Source: Homoserinibacter sp. YIM 151385 (GTDB taxonomy: Bacteria; Actinomycetota; Actinomycetes; Actinomycetales; Microbacteriaceae). From it: a stretch of 64,000 bases of DNA. The stretch lies in NCBI RefSeq assembly GCF_027912415.1, contig NZ_CP115175.1, positions 558,001 through 622,000 of the forward strand, written 5' to 3'. A model generated the notes under the pieces. That model was given only the letters and a program-made list of their open reading frames with translations. It made no database searches and was not told where the DNA came from. The translations under genes and the position numbers were made by a program. This document shows, piece after piece, positions 41,527 to 54,515 of the stretch (positions are counted from its first letter, which is position 1; each line of letters begins with the position of its first letter).

Positions 41527-42326
41527 GCCTCCGCCGCCAGCGAGGCGTCGATGCGCTCGGCGCGGCGGGCGACCGCCTTGTCGTGGAAGTAAGCCACGAA
41601 GTAGGCCGCGAAGTAGAGCGCCACCATCGGGATGGCGAGCATGAACATCGACACGATGTCGGCCGCGGGGGTCGCGGTGGCGGTGAAGAGCGTGATCGTC
41701 AGGATCGCCCAGCGCCAGCCCTTGATGATCCCGGCCGCCGAGAGCACGCCCATGAAGTTGAGCAGCACGAGGAAGACGGGGAGCACGAAGGCGACGCCCG
41801 TCGCGAGCACGAGCTTGAGGATGAAGTCGATGAAGTACTTCGCGTCGTAGTAGCTCGTGCCGCCCTCCGGGACGAAGGTGTTCATGAGCTCGACGATGTG
41901 GGGCATGACGAGGAACCCGGCGGCGCAGCCGCTGAGGAACAGCGGGACGGCGGAGAAGAAGAAGCCGAAGGTGAAGCGCTTCTCGCGGCGGCTGAGCCCC
42001 GGCACGAGGAACGCGAAGATCTGGTAGAGCCAGAACGGGCTCGAGATGACGATGCCGACCGTGAGCGCGATCTGGAAGCGGATGTCGAAGGCCGTCGCGA
42101 TGCCGGCGTAGTTGACCGAGACCTGGCCGGTCTTCGCGTCCTCGATCACGCTGATGGGCGTCGACAGGTACGCCCACACGAGATCGAAGAGGAGGAAGCC
42201 GGCGACCGTGCCGACGACGACCGCGATGGCAGAGCGGAACAGCCGCTTCCGGAGCTCGACGAGGTGCGCGCCGAGCGACATCCGGCCTTCCGGGTTCCGC
42301 GCCCTCCGCTGGAAGCGCGTGGCCAT
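41523..42326 (-). CDS. tatC: Sec-independent protein translocase TatC
   Basis: A 267-aa protein with six membrane segments and the N-terminal signature HLVELRKRLFRS. The Glu important for twin-arginine signal recognition lies in this region. It forms the Tat receptor with TatA or TatB. The short TatA gene precedes it by five bases and helY follows by a GTGA overlap; tatB is not in the window. Confidence 0.95.
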   Translation of the reverse strand: MATRFQRRARNPEGRMSLGAHLVELRKRLFRSAIAVVVGTVAGFLLFDLVWAYLSTPISVIEDAKTGQVSVNYAGIATAFDIRFQIALTVGIVISSPFWLYQIFAFLVPGLSRREKRFTFGFFFSAVPLFLSGCAAGFLVMPHIVELMNTFVPEGGTSYYDAKYFIDFILKLVLATGVAFVLPVFLVLLNFMGVLSAAGIIKGWRWAILTITLFTATATPAADIVSMFMLAIPMVALYFAAYFVAYFHDKAVARRAERIDASLAAEA

Positions 42327-42331
42327 CGAGC

Positions 42332-42619
42332 TCAGCTTCGGTCGGTGCCCGGGCTCGAGGCCCCGGTGTCCCGCGCGGCGGAATCGCGCGCGGCGGCGGT
42401 GGTGCCGGCCTCGTTCCGCGTGACCCCGTCGGCCGTGCCCTCGGCCGTCTCCTCGCCCTTGTCGTCCTTCATGCTCTTGATCTCGCTGCGGAAGATCCGG
42501 GTCGACTGCCCGAGGCTCCGCGCGAGGGCCGGCAGCCGGGTCGCGCCGAACAGGAGCAGGATCACGAGCAGGACGACGACCAGATGCCATCCGGTGAAGG
42601 TGTTGCCGAAGATTCCCAT
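42332..42619 (-). CDS. tatA: Sec-independent protein translocase TatA
   Basis: A 95-aa TatA: one N-terminal membrane segment ([20 protein letters not shown]), an amphipathic helix ([20 protein letters not shown]) and an acidic, Ala-rich tail. It forms the translocation pore with TatC, the next gene. Confidence 0.95.
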   Translation of the reverse strand: MGIFGNTFTGWHLVVVLLVILLLFGATRLPALARSLGQSTRIFRSEIKSMKDDKGEETAEGTADGVTRNEAGTTAAARDSAARDTGASSPGTDRS

Positions 42620-42694
42620 GGTTCCGTTCCTGTCGTCGAGCGGTTCCCGCAGTCTACCCCAGCACCTCGGCGCGGGCCCGGAGCCGGCGGGGAG

Positions 42695-43669
42695 TCAGCG
42701 GTACTGGGCGAGCGCCCGCTCGGCCCAGTCGCGGACGGCGGTCCGCGCGTCCGCGGGCTCGACGACCCTGGCCGAGCCCGGCATCCCGGCGACGAGGCGC
42801 GTCAGCGCGCCGAGATGCGAGATCGGGAAGTCGACCCGCGCGCGCTCCCCCAGAGGCGTCGCGGCCGCGCCGTCGGGGAGGTAGTCCTCGATGAGCGGGA
42901 GGGCGGCGGCGCTGAGCTCGAGCGTCACGGGGATGTCCTCGGGCGCGCCCGTGAACAGCGTCTCGGGCAGGGCGAGCTCGGAGGGCTGGTGCCGGATGGG
43001 CTCCTCGACGACGACGAGCTCCGAGATGCGGTCGATCCGGAAGGTGCGCAGGGCCGTGCGCAGGTGGCACCAGCCGCGCAGGTACCAGTCCGCGTCCACG
43101 CTCTCGAGGCGGAGCGGATCGACCCGGCGTCGCTCTCGGCCGCCGCGGGCGCCGAGGTAGTCGAACTCGAGCTGCACCCCGCGCGCGATCGCGTCGCGGA
43201 CGGGCGCGAGCGAGGCGTCCGCCGCGGCCTCCTCGACCGCGACCTGGCTCGGGAGTCCGCTCGCACCGCGCGAGAGCTTCGCCATGAGCGAGTCGACCGC
43301 TGCCCGGTCCGCGTACTCCGGCAGCGAGGAGAGGTACTGGAGGCCGGCGAGCAGCGCCGCCGCCTCCCGCGCCGAGAAGCGGGGCGCGTCGTCGATCGCG
43401 ACGAGGTTCGTGATGACGATCTCGTCATCGTCCTCGAAGGCGTCCCACGCGATGTCGAAGAGGTCGGCGTGCTGGTAGGACGAGGTGTCACCGGGCACGC
43501 CGCTCACCGCGATGAGCTCGACGGCCTCGCGGATGGCCTTCTCGGTCATCCCGAAGTGCGCCGCGGCGTCGGCGACGCTCACGCGGTGCTGGTCGACCAG
43601 CCACGGGACGAGGGCGAGCAGGAACGCGAGCTTGTCGCGCGCCTGGAGGTGCTGCTGCCGTTCAGCCAT
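42695..43669 (-). CDS. pafC: WYL-domain transcriptional regulator PafC
   Basis: A 324-aa protein with an N-terminal winged HTH (about 10-65, VSVADAAAHFGMTEKAIREAVELI) and WYL domain (about 150-215, LEFDYLGARGGRERRRVDPLRL ... WYLRGWC), plus a C-terminal extension. In mycobacteria PafB and PafC act together as activators of the LexA-independent DNA damage response; the WYL domain senses ssDNA. It overlaps pafB by eight bases. Confidence 0.92.
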   Translation of the reverse strand: MAERQQHLQARDKLAFLLALVPWLVDQHRVSVADAAAHFGMTEKAIREAVELIAVSGVPGDTSSYQHADLFDIAWDAFEDDDEIVITNLVAIDDAPRFSAREAAALLAGLQYLSSLPEYADRAAVDSLMAKLSRGASGLPSQVAVEEAAADASLAPVRDAIARGVQLEFDYLGARGGRERRRVDPLRLESVDADWYLRGWCHLRTALRTFRIDRISELVVVEEPIRHQPSELALPETLFTGAPEDIPVTLELSAAALPLIEDYLPDGAAATPLGERARVDFPISHLGALTRLVAGMPGSARVVEPADARTAVRDWAERALAQYR

Positions 43670-44669
43670 GATCGGCCGCCGATCGCTCGAGCCGCGCGAC
43701 GACCGCCTCGACGAGCGCGGGCGGCGACATCACCCGCACCTCGGGGCCGAAGGAGGCGAGCTCGTCGGCGAGGATGTTGAGATCCACGAAGTGGAGGCGC
43801 AGCGTGTCCTCGCCGAGCGAGGAGGCGCCGCGGCGCTTCGCGAGGCGGCGGGCGGAATCCGTCTCGGGCACGACGCGGACCTCGGCGATGCCGGCATCCC
43901 AGACCCGCTCGAGGCTCTCGAGCGCGCGGGCGCCGTGGTCGCCCGGCCGAGGCGGCGCGGCCCGGCCGAGCGCGACCGGTCCCACGATCCGGCGCAGGAG
44001 GAACATCTTCTCGGCGCCCGTGCCGGTCTCCTCGGCGAAGAAGTGCCAGCGCCCCTGGTACTGCACGAGCGCGAGCGGGACGACCTCGCGGTCGCGGGCC
44101 CGCTCCTCCCCCGGCTTGAGGTACGGGAAGCGCGTGACGAGATGACGCTCGAGCGCCTGGCTCAGCGGCTCGAAGGCGGCGTCGCGCAGGCGGAGCCGCG
44201 GCGCGTAGCCGAGAAGCGGCGTCTCGACCCCGGCGCCCAGGCCGCGGAGCTTGAGGAGCGCGCGCCGCGACTCGGAGGAGATCGAGCCCTCGCGCCACAC
44301 CATGCCCGCGAGGCCGAGCAGCGCCGTCTCCTCGGCCGAGAAGCGCACATCCGCCGGCAGCTCGTACTCGCCGCGCGGGATCCGGTAGCGCAGCGTCTGG
44401 TTGTTGCCCGCGTCGCCGGGGGTCTCGATCGTCTCGAGCGGCACCCCGAGATCCCGGATGTCGTCCTTGTCGCGCTCGAACTGGCGCTCGAGGTTCGCGT
44501 TGTCGCCCGACGCCCGGTACTTCTGGCGGTACCCCTGGACGGTCGAGAGGATGTCGTGCTTGGTGAGCCCCGACTCGGTCGCGAGCAGCGCGAGCACGAG
44601 GCTGAACAGGCGCTCCTCGACGGGCACGCGCGGCGGCTTCCTCACCGCTCCCTGCTCGTCCTTCGGCAC
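43662..44669 (-). CDS. pafB: WYL-domain transcriptional regulator PafB
   Basis: A 335-aa protein with a winged HTH N-terminus (ERLFSLVLALLATESGLTKHDI) and WYL-type region (about 150-225, LALVQYQGRWHFFAEETGTG). Partner of PafC in the PafBC DNA damage activator. The GTG at 44669 is seven bases after a TAGGAT -10 box, so it is probably leaderless and heads the pafB-pafC-tatA-tatC-helY-lnt operon. Confidence 0.92.
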   Translation of the reverse strand: MPKDEQGAVRKPPRVPVEERLFSLVLALLATESGLTKHDILSTVQGYRQKYRASGDNANLERQFERDKDDIRDLGVPLETIETPGDAGNNQTLRYRIPRGEYELPADVRFSAEETALLGLAGMVWREGSISSESRRALLKLRGLGAGVETPLLGYAPRLRLRDAAFEPLSQALERHLVTRFPYLKPGEERARDREVVPLALVQYQGRWHFFAEETGTGAEKMFLLRRIVGPVALGRAAPPRPGDHGARALESLERVWDAGIAEVRVVPETDSARRLAKRRGASSLGEDTLRLHFVDLNILADELASFGPEVRVMSPPALVEAVVARLERSAADHG

Positions 44670-44676
44670 GCTCTCG

Positions 44677-44682
44677 ATCCTA
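44677..44682 (-). promoter_or_regulatory. -10 box for pafB operon
   Basis: TAGGAT read on the minus strand, seven bases before the GTG of pafB. Leaderless start inferred. No obvious -35 box. Confidence 0.45.
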
Positions 44683-44699
44683 GGCCGCGGGGGCCGGGA

Positions 44700-45680
44700 T
44701 CAGCGGACGACGCCGAGGATGTCGACGACGAACACGAGCGTGGAGCCGGGTGCGATCGACCCGGCCTGGCTGTCGCCGTAGCCCTCCTCCGGCGGCACCA
44801 CGAGCAGCACCTGGGAGCCGACCTTCTGGCCGTCGAGGCCCTTCACGAAACCCGAGATGAGGCCCCCCTGGGTCTCGCCGTCGGAGGCCACGAGGTCGAA
44901 GGCGGTCGGGACGCCGCGCTCCCAGGCCGAGTCGAAGGACGTCGGGTCCTGCTCCCAGACCCAGCCGGTGTACTTGACGACGATCTGGTCGCCCTCGGCG
45001 ACCGCCTGGCCGCCGCCCGCCTTGATGACGGCCGCGTGGAGCTCGCCGTCCGGCGGGGTCGGGGTCGGCAAGGTGATGCCGGGCTGGCCGTCGGGCGCCG
45101 TGACGACCGAGGGGAGGCCGGCCTCGGGCAGCTGGTTGAGGCCGTCGGCCTTGCCGAGGTAGCGGTCCACCACGTCGATCACGAAGACGATGGTGGCGTC
45201 GTCCTGGACCCCGCTCTGGGAGAGCACGCCCTCGCCGAAGGCCTCGGCCGCGGTCGTCGTGAGCGCGATGCGCGAGCCCTCGGCCGAGCAGACGATCGAC
45301 TCGTCGATCGAGTTGCTGTCGCCCGCGTCTCGGAACGAGAGCGTGTCACCCTCGTACCCGGTCGAGCCGAGCGGGGTGCCGTCGGCGGCGTAGACGCTGT
45401 AGACGACCGAGGCCGAGTCGCCATCGCGCAGCGTGTCGCCGTCGCCCTCGACGAGCACCGAGCGCTGCGAGCCCTCGGTCACGAGCGGGCTCGGGAAGTC
45501 GGTCTCCGGGTCCGAGCCGATGCCGCCCTCGGCGGTGACGGTCTCCGAGGCCGCGCCCGGCTGCAGCGGCGCATCGCAGCCGGCCGAGGCGCCGGGACCG
45601 GAGGGCGCGCACGCGGCCAGCGAGGTCAGCACGATGGCGGCGGTCAGCAGCGCGGGGATTCTGCGCACGGAGCGTCTCAC
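44700..45680 (-). CDS. FKBP-type peptidyl-prolyl isomerase lipoprotein
   Basis: A 326-aa protein with a lipoprotein signal: hydrophobic run then SLAACAPS (Cys about residue 24). Two FKBP domains follow: a degenerate first (about 75-165) and a complete second (about 215-325) with VVKYTGWVWEQDPTSFDSAWERG, GLISGFVKGLDGQKVGSQVLLVVPPEEGYG and TLVFVVDILG. It assists folding of secreted proteins on the outer face. GTG 45680 is chosen; GTG 45668 is also possible. It lies between trmI and pafB. Confidence 0.9.
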   Translation of the reverse strand: MRRSVRRIPALLTAAIVLTSLAACAPSGPGASAGCDAPLQPGAASETVTAEGGIGSDPETDFPSPLVTEGSQRSVLVEGDGDTLRDGDSASVVYSVYAADGTPLGSTGYEGDTLSFRDAGDSNSIDESIVCSAEGSRIALTTTAAEAFGEGVLSQSGVQDDATIVFVIDVVDRYLGKADGLNQLPEAGLPSVVTAPDGQPGITLPTPTPPDGELHAAVIKAGGGQAVAEGDQIVVKYTGWVWEQDPTSFDSAWERGVPTAFDLVASDGETQGGLISGFVKGLDGQKVGSQVLLVVPPEEGYGDSQAGSIAPGSTLVFVVDILGVVR

Positions 45681-45703
45681 TTTCGGTGGGGAGCGGAACA
45701 ATG

Positions 45704-49225
<3,522 letters not shown>

Positions 49226-49229
49226 TCAA

Positions 49230-50546
49230 TCAGCAGTCGCGCAGGAGATCGCCGAGAACGCGCCGACCGAAGGCGAGCGCGTCGAGCGGCACCCGCTCGT
49301 CGACCCCGTGGAACATCGCCGGGAAGTCGAGGCCGGGGCCGAGCCGCAGCGGGGCGAAGCCGTAGCCGGCGATGCCCAGGCGGGAGAGCGACTTGTTGTC
49401 GGTGCCGCCGCTCAGCAGGTACGGGAGCACCGGCGCGCCCGGGTCGTGACGGCCGAGCGCCGCCGTCATCCGATCGACCAGCTCGCCGCCGAGCGGGTTC
49501 TCGAGGCCGACGTCCTGATGCACGATCTCGATCTCGATCTCCGGCCCGACGAGCTCCTGCACCTCCGCGAGGATCCGCGCCTCGTCGCCGGGGATGGTGC
49601 GGATGTCGATCAGCGCCTCCGCGCGGTCCGGGATCACGTTGTGCTTGTACCCGGCCTGGAGGAGCGTCGGGTTGCTCGTCGCCCGGAGCGTCGCGAGGAG
49701 GAAGCCGGAGGCGCTGCCGGTCGACATGACGAGCTGGTCCGGTCCGATCCGCGTGCGATCCGCCCCCGTGATGCGCGCGATCTCGTCGAGGAGCGCGTCC
49801 GTCGTCGTCGTGAGCTGGATCGGCCACTCGCGCCGGCCGAGCGCCGCGACCCCCTCCGCGAGCTTCGTGATCGCGTTGTCGCGCATCACGCGCGAGCCGT
49901 GCGCGGCCGTCCCGCGCGCGATGAGCTTGATCCAGACGAGGGACTTCTCACCCGTCTGCAGCAGGTACGCGCGCGTGCCCTGGAGGTCGATCGAGTAGCC
50001 GCCGACCTCGCTGATGGCCTCGCTCGCGCCCGCGAAGACCTCAGGGTGGTGGTCGACCATCCAGCTCGCACCGTAGAGGCCGCCCGCCTCCTCGTCGGCG
50101 AAGTAGGCGATGACGAGATCGCGCGCCGGCTGCCCGCCGCCGTCGAGGACGTCGCCGAGCGCCGTGAGCATCATGGCGTCCATGTCCTTCATGTCGACCG
50201 CGCCGCGGCCCCACAGCATCCCGTCGCGGATCTCGCCGCCGAAGGGGTCGACGCTCCAGTTCGCGGGGTCGGCGGGCACCACGTCGAGGTGGCCGTGGAC
50301 GACGAGCGCGGGACGCGAGCGGTCGCGGCCCTCCACGCGCGCGACGACGCTCGTGCGGCGCGGCGCCGACTCGAAGAGCTGCGGCTCGAGCCCGAGCCCG
50401 CGCAGGCGCGCCTCGACGTACTCGGCCGCCTCCCGCTCCCCCGCCGAGCTCCCCCCGCCGTGGTTGGTGGTGTCGATGCGGATGAGATCGCGCGCGATCT
50501 CGGCGGTCGCCTCGAGCGGGGCGTCGGCTGCGGCGGAGGTGGTCAT
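49230..50546 (-). CDS. M20 family metallopeptidase
   Basis: A 438-aa dinuclear metal hydrolase. Metal ligands and the general base are in VVHGHLDVVPAD (His, Asp), WGRGAVDMKDMDAM (Asp), FADEEAGG (Glu pair) and the last His in MFHGVDER. The dimerisation domain is inserted at about 190-300. It cleaves small peptides or N-acyl amino acids (ArgE/DapE/CPG2 relatives). ATG 50546 chosen; GTG 50552 is possible. Homologue of mycobacterial Rv2141c. Confidence 0.93.
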   Translation of the reverse strand: MTTSAAADAPLEATAEIARDLIRIDTTNHGGGSSAGEREAAEYVEARLRGLGLEPQLFESAPRRTSVVARVEGRDRSRPALVVHGHLDVVPADPANWSVDPFGGEIRDGMLWGRGAVDMKDMDAMMLTALGDVLDGGGQPARDLVIAYFADEEAGGLYGASWMVDHHPEVFAGASEAISEVGGYSIDLQGTRAYLLQTGEKSLVWIKLIARGTAAHGSRVMRDNAITKLAEGVAALGRREWPIQLTTTTDALLDEIARITGADRTRIGPDQLVMSTGSASGFLLATLRATSNPTLLQAGYKHNVIPDRAEALIDIRTIPGDEARILAEVQELVGPEIEIEIVHQDVGLENPLGGELVDRMTAALGRHDPGAPVLPYLLSGGTDNKSLSRLGIAGYGFAPLRLGPGLDFPAMFHGVDERVPLDALAFGRRVLGDLLRDC

Positions 50547-50639
50547 GCCCACAACGCTACCCGGCGGTCATGGCACGGGTCCGGAGCGTGCTAGTGTCTC
50601 TTCTCGGCCCTCCTGATGGAGGATCGCAGCAGGACACTC

Positions 50640-50724
50640 GCGCGGGTGGCGGAAATGGCAGACGCGCTAGCTTGAGGTGCTAGTGCCCGTATAGGGCGTG
50701 GGGGTTCAAGTCCCCCCTCGCGCA
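50640..50724 (+). tRNA. tRNA-Leu (anticodon GAG)
   Basis: An 85-nt type II tRNA. Acceptor arms GCGCGGG and CTCGCGC pair with one GT wobble; the anticodon arm is CTAGC, loop TTGAGGT, GCTAG, placing GAG at positions 34-36. A long variable arm TGCCCGTATAGGGCG pairs with itself and the T arm is GGGGG-TTCAAGT-CCCCC, all as for tRNA-Leu. CCA is not encoded. Confidence 0.95.
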
Positions 50725-50734
50725 CGCGAGTGCG

Positions 50735-50770
50735 AAGGCCCCGGATCGATGATCCGGGGCCTTCCTCCGT
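50735..50770 (+). terminator. Terminator after tRNA-Leu
   Basis: AAGGCCCCGGATC and GATCCGGGGCCTT pair over 13 bp with a GAT loop, followed by a short CCTCC run. Directly downstream of the tRNA. Confidence 0.8.
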
Positions 50771-50854
50771 TGCGGGGACCGGCCGCGAAGGATGCCGTCG
50801 CGATCGCGTGGACCGGGCCGCCGCATCCCGCGGTGCGGGTTACGATGAGCCCAC

Positions 50855-51505
50855 ATGCTCCCCGGTCCCGCTCGCCTCACCGGCACGATCACGGTGTGGC
50901 ACGACGATCGCGGCTACGGCTTCATCACGCCGGACCGCGGCGGAGGTCCCGTGTTCGTGCACATCTCCGCGTTCCCGGAGATGCCGCGACGGCCTGCGAT
51001 CGGCGACGGGCTGGGCTTCGAGCTGCGTCAGGATGCGCGCGGCCGGCTCAGCGCGAGCCGTGTCGAGGTGATCCGGGCGGTGCCCGTCGCGGTGCCCTCG
51101 CCGCTGCGGCGCCCCGCCTCCGCGGGCGACGTCGTCGGCATCCTCGCGGTCGTCGCGCTCCCCGTCCTGTTGATCGCCGTCCACCTGGCCTGGGGGCCGC
51201 TGCCGATCTTCGTGCCGCTGCTCTACGGCGGCATGAGCGTCGTCTGCTTCCTCGCCTACGCGGCCGACAAGCGCGCCGCCGCGTCGGGCGGGTGGCGCAT
51301 CCCCGAGAGCTCGCTCATCGCGCTCGGCATCGTCGGCGGATGGCCGGGCGCGCTGCTCGGGCAGCGGATCCTGCGGCACAAGACGCGGAAGACGAGCTTC
51401 ATCATCTCGCTCTGGGGCGGCGTCGTGCTCAACGTCACCGCCCTCGTGCTGCTCGCCTCGCCGCTCGCGGCGGCCGCACTCCGGACGATCCTCCAGGGGC
51501 TCTGA
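50855..51505 (+). CDS. Cold-shock domain and DUF1294 membrane protein
   Basis: A 216-aa protein with an N-terminal cold-shock (OB) domain (about 7-73, GTITVWHDDRGYGFITPD with RNP1-like residues) fused to a DUF1294 membrane region (about 90-216, four hydrophobic segments including AYAADKRAAASGGWRIPESSLIALGIVGGWPG). This fusion is known in bacteria and suggests a membrane-linked nucleic-acid sensor; function unknown. It stands alone between tRNA-Leu and imuA'. Confidence 0.88.
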   Translation: MLPGPARLTGTITVWHDDRGYGFITPDRGGGPVFVHISAFPEMPRRPAIGDGLGFELRQDARGRLSASRVEVIRAVPVAVPSPLRRPASAGDVVGILAVVALPVLLIAVHLAWGPLPIFVPLLYGGMSVVCFLAYAADKRAAASGGWRIPESSLIALGIVGGWPGALLGQRILRHKTRKTSFIISLWGGVVLNVTALVLLASPLAAAALRTILQGL

Positions 51506-51534
51506 GCGCGCTCGATCGAGACCGGCCTCCCGCA

Positions 51535-51563
51535 TTGACGCATTCGAACATCTGTTCGATCAT
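51535..51563 (+). promoter_or_regulatory. SOS promoter with LexA box for imuA'
   Basis: TTGACG (51535-51540) and GATCAT (51558-51563) are 17 bases apart. A perfect actinobacterial LexA box TCGAAC-ATCT-GTTCGA occupies 51544-51559, inside the promoter, so LexA would block polymerase until DNA damage. Confidence 0.85.
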
Positions 51564-51569
51564 GGAGGG

Positions 51570-52292
51570 ATGAGCAGCTCGACCGGCGCCGCCCTCGTCG
51601 CCCCCGCCGACCCCCGCGGCGAGACCGTGCGCGAGCTGCAGGAGCGCATCCGCGGCATGCAGCGGCGCACGCTCGACACGCGCGCGCTGCCGACCGACCC
51701 GGCACTCGCCGAGCTCCTGCCCGGGGGCGCGCTCGCGGCCGGCACCGCCGTCGCGGTCGAGAGCTCCACCCTCCTCGCACTCGGGCTGCTGCTCGGGCCG
51801 AGCCGCGCCGGATCCTGGTGCGCCGTCGTCGGCCTGCCGGATCTCGGCGTCGAGGCGGCGGCGGGGCTCGGGATCGATCTCGAGCGGCTCGTGCTCGTGC
51901 CGCACCCGGGCGAGCAGTGGCTCTCCGTGCTCGCGGCGCTCGTCGAGGTCGTCTCGGTCGTGCTCGTGCGGCCGCCCGCCCCGAGCCGTCCCGGGCGCCC
52001 TCCCGTCTCGGAGGCGGCGGCGGGGCGCCTCGCCTCCCGGCTGCGCCAGCGGGAGGCCGCGCTCGTCGCCCTCGGCGACTGGCCGCGGAGCGAGGCGCGG
52101 CTCAGCATCGCCGAGAGCAGCTGGTCGGGCATCGGCCAGGGCTTCGGCCGCCTCCAGGCCCGGCAGGTCACGGTCGCCTCCGCCTCCCGCGCCTGGTCGG
52201 GCCGCGGGCGCTCGCGCCGCCTCTGGCTGCCGGGCGCCGATCAGCGCATCGCGCCCGTCACGGCATGGGATGCCGCCCCTGCGGCAGGATGA
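51570..52292 (+). CDS. imuA': ImuA'-like mutasome protein (RecA-like)
   Basis: A 240-aa RecA-fold protein. The P-loop region (AVAVESSTLLALGL) lacks a normal Walker A, as in ImuA'. In mycobacteria ImuA' and ImuB bridge DnaE2 to the sliding clamp during error-prone repair. The ATG follows GGAGG directly. A LexA box overlaps its promoter. The imuB gene is 2.2 kb downstream, separated by a DUF1905 gene and an alkaline phosphatase. Confidence 0.75.
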   Translation: MSSSTGAALVAPADPRGETVRELQERIRGMQRRTLDTRALPTDPALAELLPGGALAAGTAVAVESSTLLALGLLLGPSRAGSWCAVVGLPDLGVEAAAGLGIDLERLVLVPHPGEQWLSVLAALVEVVSVVLVRPPAPSRPGRPPVSEAAAGRLASRLRQREAALVALGDWPRSEARLSIAESSWSGIGQGFGRLQARQVTVASASRAWSGRGRSRRLWLPGADQRIAPVTAWDAAPAAG

Positions 52293-52296
52293 GGGC

Positions 52297-52611
52297 ATGG
52301 GCGATCCGCGGCACCCCGAGGGCGAGTTCGACGCCGAGCTGTGGCTCTGGGAGGCGCGCCGGGAGGCCTGGACCTTCGTGACGCTGCCGCCCGAGCTCGG
52401 CGAGGCGGTGCGGGACGCGGCCGGCGCCCGCCCGCCCGCGGGCTTCGGGGCCGTCCCCGTCGAGGTCTCGACCGGCACGACGAGCTGGCGCACCTCGGTC
52501 TTCCCCGACGCCGCGCGGGGCAGCTACGTGCTGCCCGTGAAGGCCGCCGTGCGCCGGGCGGAGGGCCTCGAGCCCGGCGCGAGCGCGCGCTACCGCATCC
52601 GCGTGCGCTGA
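52297..52611 (+). CDS. DUF1905 family protein
   Basis: A 104-aa protein: [32 protein letters not shown] and [42 protein letters not shown] match the DUF1905 fold. Function unknown. It starts at ATG 52297, four bases after the imuA' stop, so it is probably cotranscribed and SOS-induced. Confidence 0.85.
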   Translation: MGDPRHPEGEFDAELWLWEARREAWTFVTLPPELGEAVRDAAGARPPAGFGAVPVEVSTGTTSWRTSVFPDAARGSYVLPVKAAVRRAEGLEPGASARYRIRVR

Positions 52612-52619
52612 CGACGCGG

Positions 52620-52652
52620 GTTCATCTGGCGGACGACGGTCGTTCACCCCCG
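52620..52652 (+). promoter_or_regulatory. PHO-box-like direct repeats upstream of alkaline phosphatase
   Basis: GTTCATC at 52620 and GTTCACC at 52642 are 22 bp apart, twice the 11-bp period of Streptomyces PhoP boxes (units GTTCACC). A poorer GTTCGGG unit follows at about 52665, one base out of phase. The region precedes a phosphatase gene, so PhoP control under phosphate limitation is reasonable. Confidence 0.4.
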
Positions 52653-52733
52653 CGGCGACCCCCCGTTCGGGTGGCGGGACTTGCCTGGGCGCGCGCCGCA
52701 CCGACGCATCCCCCACTCATCAGGAGCGATGGC

Positions 52734-54419
52734 ATGAATCGAACGACCCGCCGCACCCTCGCGATCGCGAGCGCGGCCTTCCTCGCGGGAGGCCTTCTCG
52801 CCGTCCCGCTCGCCGCGACCGCGAGCGCGCCCCAGCGCGCCGACGGCCAGTGGACCCGCAACGCGGGCGACCAGACGAGCGCCGTGAAGTCCGCCGTCAA
52901 GGGAGGGAAGGCGAAGAACGTCATCCTCCTCATCGGCGACGGCATGGGCGACTCCGAGATCACGATCGCCCGCAACTACGCCTACGGCGCGGCGGGCGAG
53001 CTGCCCGGCATCGACGCGCTCCCCCTGACGGGCCAGTACACGACGTACTCGCTCTACAACTCGGGCGAGAACAAGGGCAAGCCGGACTACGTGCCGGACT
53101 CCGCCGCGACCGGGACCGCCTGGGCGACCGGCTGGAAGACCTATGACAACGCCGTCTCGGTCGACATCGACGGCCGGCCGCACGACTCGATCCTCCAGAT
53201 CGCGAAGGCGAACGGGCTCGCGACCGGCAACGTCTCGACCGCCGAGATCCAGGATGCGACCCCGGCCGTCCAGGTCGCGAACGTCGCCGCGCGCTCCTGC
53301 TACGGCCCCGACAGCACGAGCTGCGGCGACGACGCGCTCGCGGAGGGCGGCCCCGGGTCGATCTCCGAGCAGCTCCTCGACACCCGCCCGGACGTGACCC
53401 TCGGCGGCGGGGCCGCGAGCTTCCAGCAGGTCGCGAAGGCCGGACCGTGGGAGGGCGAGACGCTCGCCGAGCAGGCCTCGCAGCGCGGCTACCAGCTGGT
53501 CTCGGACGCGGCGGGCCTCGCGGGCGTGACGCGCGCGAGCCAGAAGGCGCCGGTCCTCGGCCTCTTCGCCTCCGGCAACCTGCCGACCCGCTACAGCGCG
53601 ACGACGGCGACCGTCGGCGGCGCGGACCTCGACCCGACGACCTGCACGGAGAACCCGAAGCGGCTCCCGGCGGCGCTCTCGCTCTCGTCCATGACGAAGA
53701 AGGCGATCTCGCTCCTCAAGGGCTCGAGCGACAAGGGCTTCTTCCTGCAGGTCGAGGGCGCGTCGATCGACAAGCGCGACCACTCGGCCGACGCATGCGG
53801 GCAGATCGGCGAGACGGTCGACCTCGACGAGGCGGTCCAGGCGGCGCTCGCCTTCGCGAAGAAGGACGGGAACACGCTCGTCATCGTGACGGCCGACCAC
53901 GCGCACACCTCGCAGATCGTCGACTCGACCCCGCCGGCGACGCTGTCGACGGCGCTCACGACAGCCGACGGCACGACGATGAAGGTCGCGTACGGCACGG
54001 CCGCCGCGGGCGGCTCGCAGCAGCACACGGGCTCGCAGCTCCGCGTGGCGGCCTACGGTCCGGGGGCGGCGAACGTCGTCGGCCTCACGGACCAGACGGA
54101 CACCTTCTTCACCATGGCGCGCACGCTCGGCCTGGAGCGCGACCTCGACTCGCTGAGCGACCGCGCCCGCGTCTCGCTCTCGCGCAGCTCGGTCGCGCCC
54201 GGGAAGGCGGTGACCGCCTCCGCGAGCCGCTTCGGCGGAGACCGCCAGGTGACCGCGACGATCCTGAAGGGCGGCGAGGTCGTCGGACGCGCCGACCTCA
54301 TCCGCGGCTCGGCGCAGATCCGCTTCGAGGCGCCCGACGCCCCCGGCCGCTACACGGTCGTGCTGGAGGGCGTGCAGTCGGGGGCCACGGCCTCCGCGCG
54401 CCTCACGGTGACGCGCTAA
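52734..54419 (+). CDS. phoA: Secreted alkaline phosphatase (PhoA type)
   Basis: A 561-aa protein with a signal peptide (basic RTTRR, hydrophobic core, cleavage near ASA at about residue 32). The nucleophile Ser123 is in [13 protein letters not shown] and the metal ligands in [22 protein letters not shown] (Asp, His), TADHAHTS (Asp, His) and QQHTGSQ. A C-terminal domain (about 470-561) is a beta-rich extension. It releases phosphate from organic phosphates outside the cell. ATG 52734 has an AGGAG site seven bases upstream. It lies between imuA' and imuB. Confidence 0.94.
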   Translation: MNRTTRRTLAIASAAFLAGGLLAVPLAATASAPQRADGQWTRNAGDQTSAVKSAVKGGKAKNVILLIGDGMGDSEITIARNYAYGAAGELPGIDALPLTGQYTTYSLYNSGENKGKPDYVPDSAATGTAWATGWKTYDNAVSVDIDGRPHDSILQIAKANGLATGNVSTAEIQDATPAVQVANVAARSCYGPDSTSCGDDALAEGGPGSISEQLLDTRPDVTLGGGAASFQQVAKAGPWEGETLAEQASQRGYQLVSDAAGLAGVTRASQKAPVLGLFASGNLPTRYSATTATVGGADLDPTTCTENPKRLPAALSLSSMTKKAISLLKGSSDKGFFLQVEGASIDKRDHSADACGQIGETVDLDEAVQAALAFAKKDGNTLVIVTADHAHTSQIVDSTPPATLSTALTTADGTTMKVAYGTAAAGGSQQHTGSQLRVAAYGPGAANVVGLTDQTDTFFTMARTLGLERDLDSLSDRARVSLSRSSVAPGKAVTASASRFGGDRQVTATILKGGEVVGRADLIRGSAQIRFEAPDAPGRYTVVLEGVQSGATASARLTVTR

Positions 54420-54438
54420 GTCCCCGAACGGCCCCGGA

Positions 54439-54469
54439 CGGCCCCGCACGCGATCCGCGTGCGGGGCCG
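54439..54469 (+). terminator. 14-bp perfect hairpin after phoA
   Basis: CGGCCCCGCACGCG and CGCGTGCGGGGCCG pair perfectly around ATC. It separates the phosphatase transcript from the imuB promoter. Confidence 0.7.
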
Positions 54470-54515
54470 CTCCGCGTCCGCCCGCCGTCGGCCAGCGCGT
54501 GTCGGCGGCGTGCGT

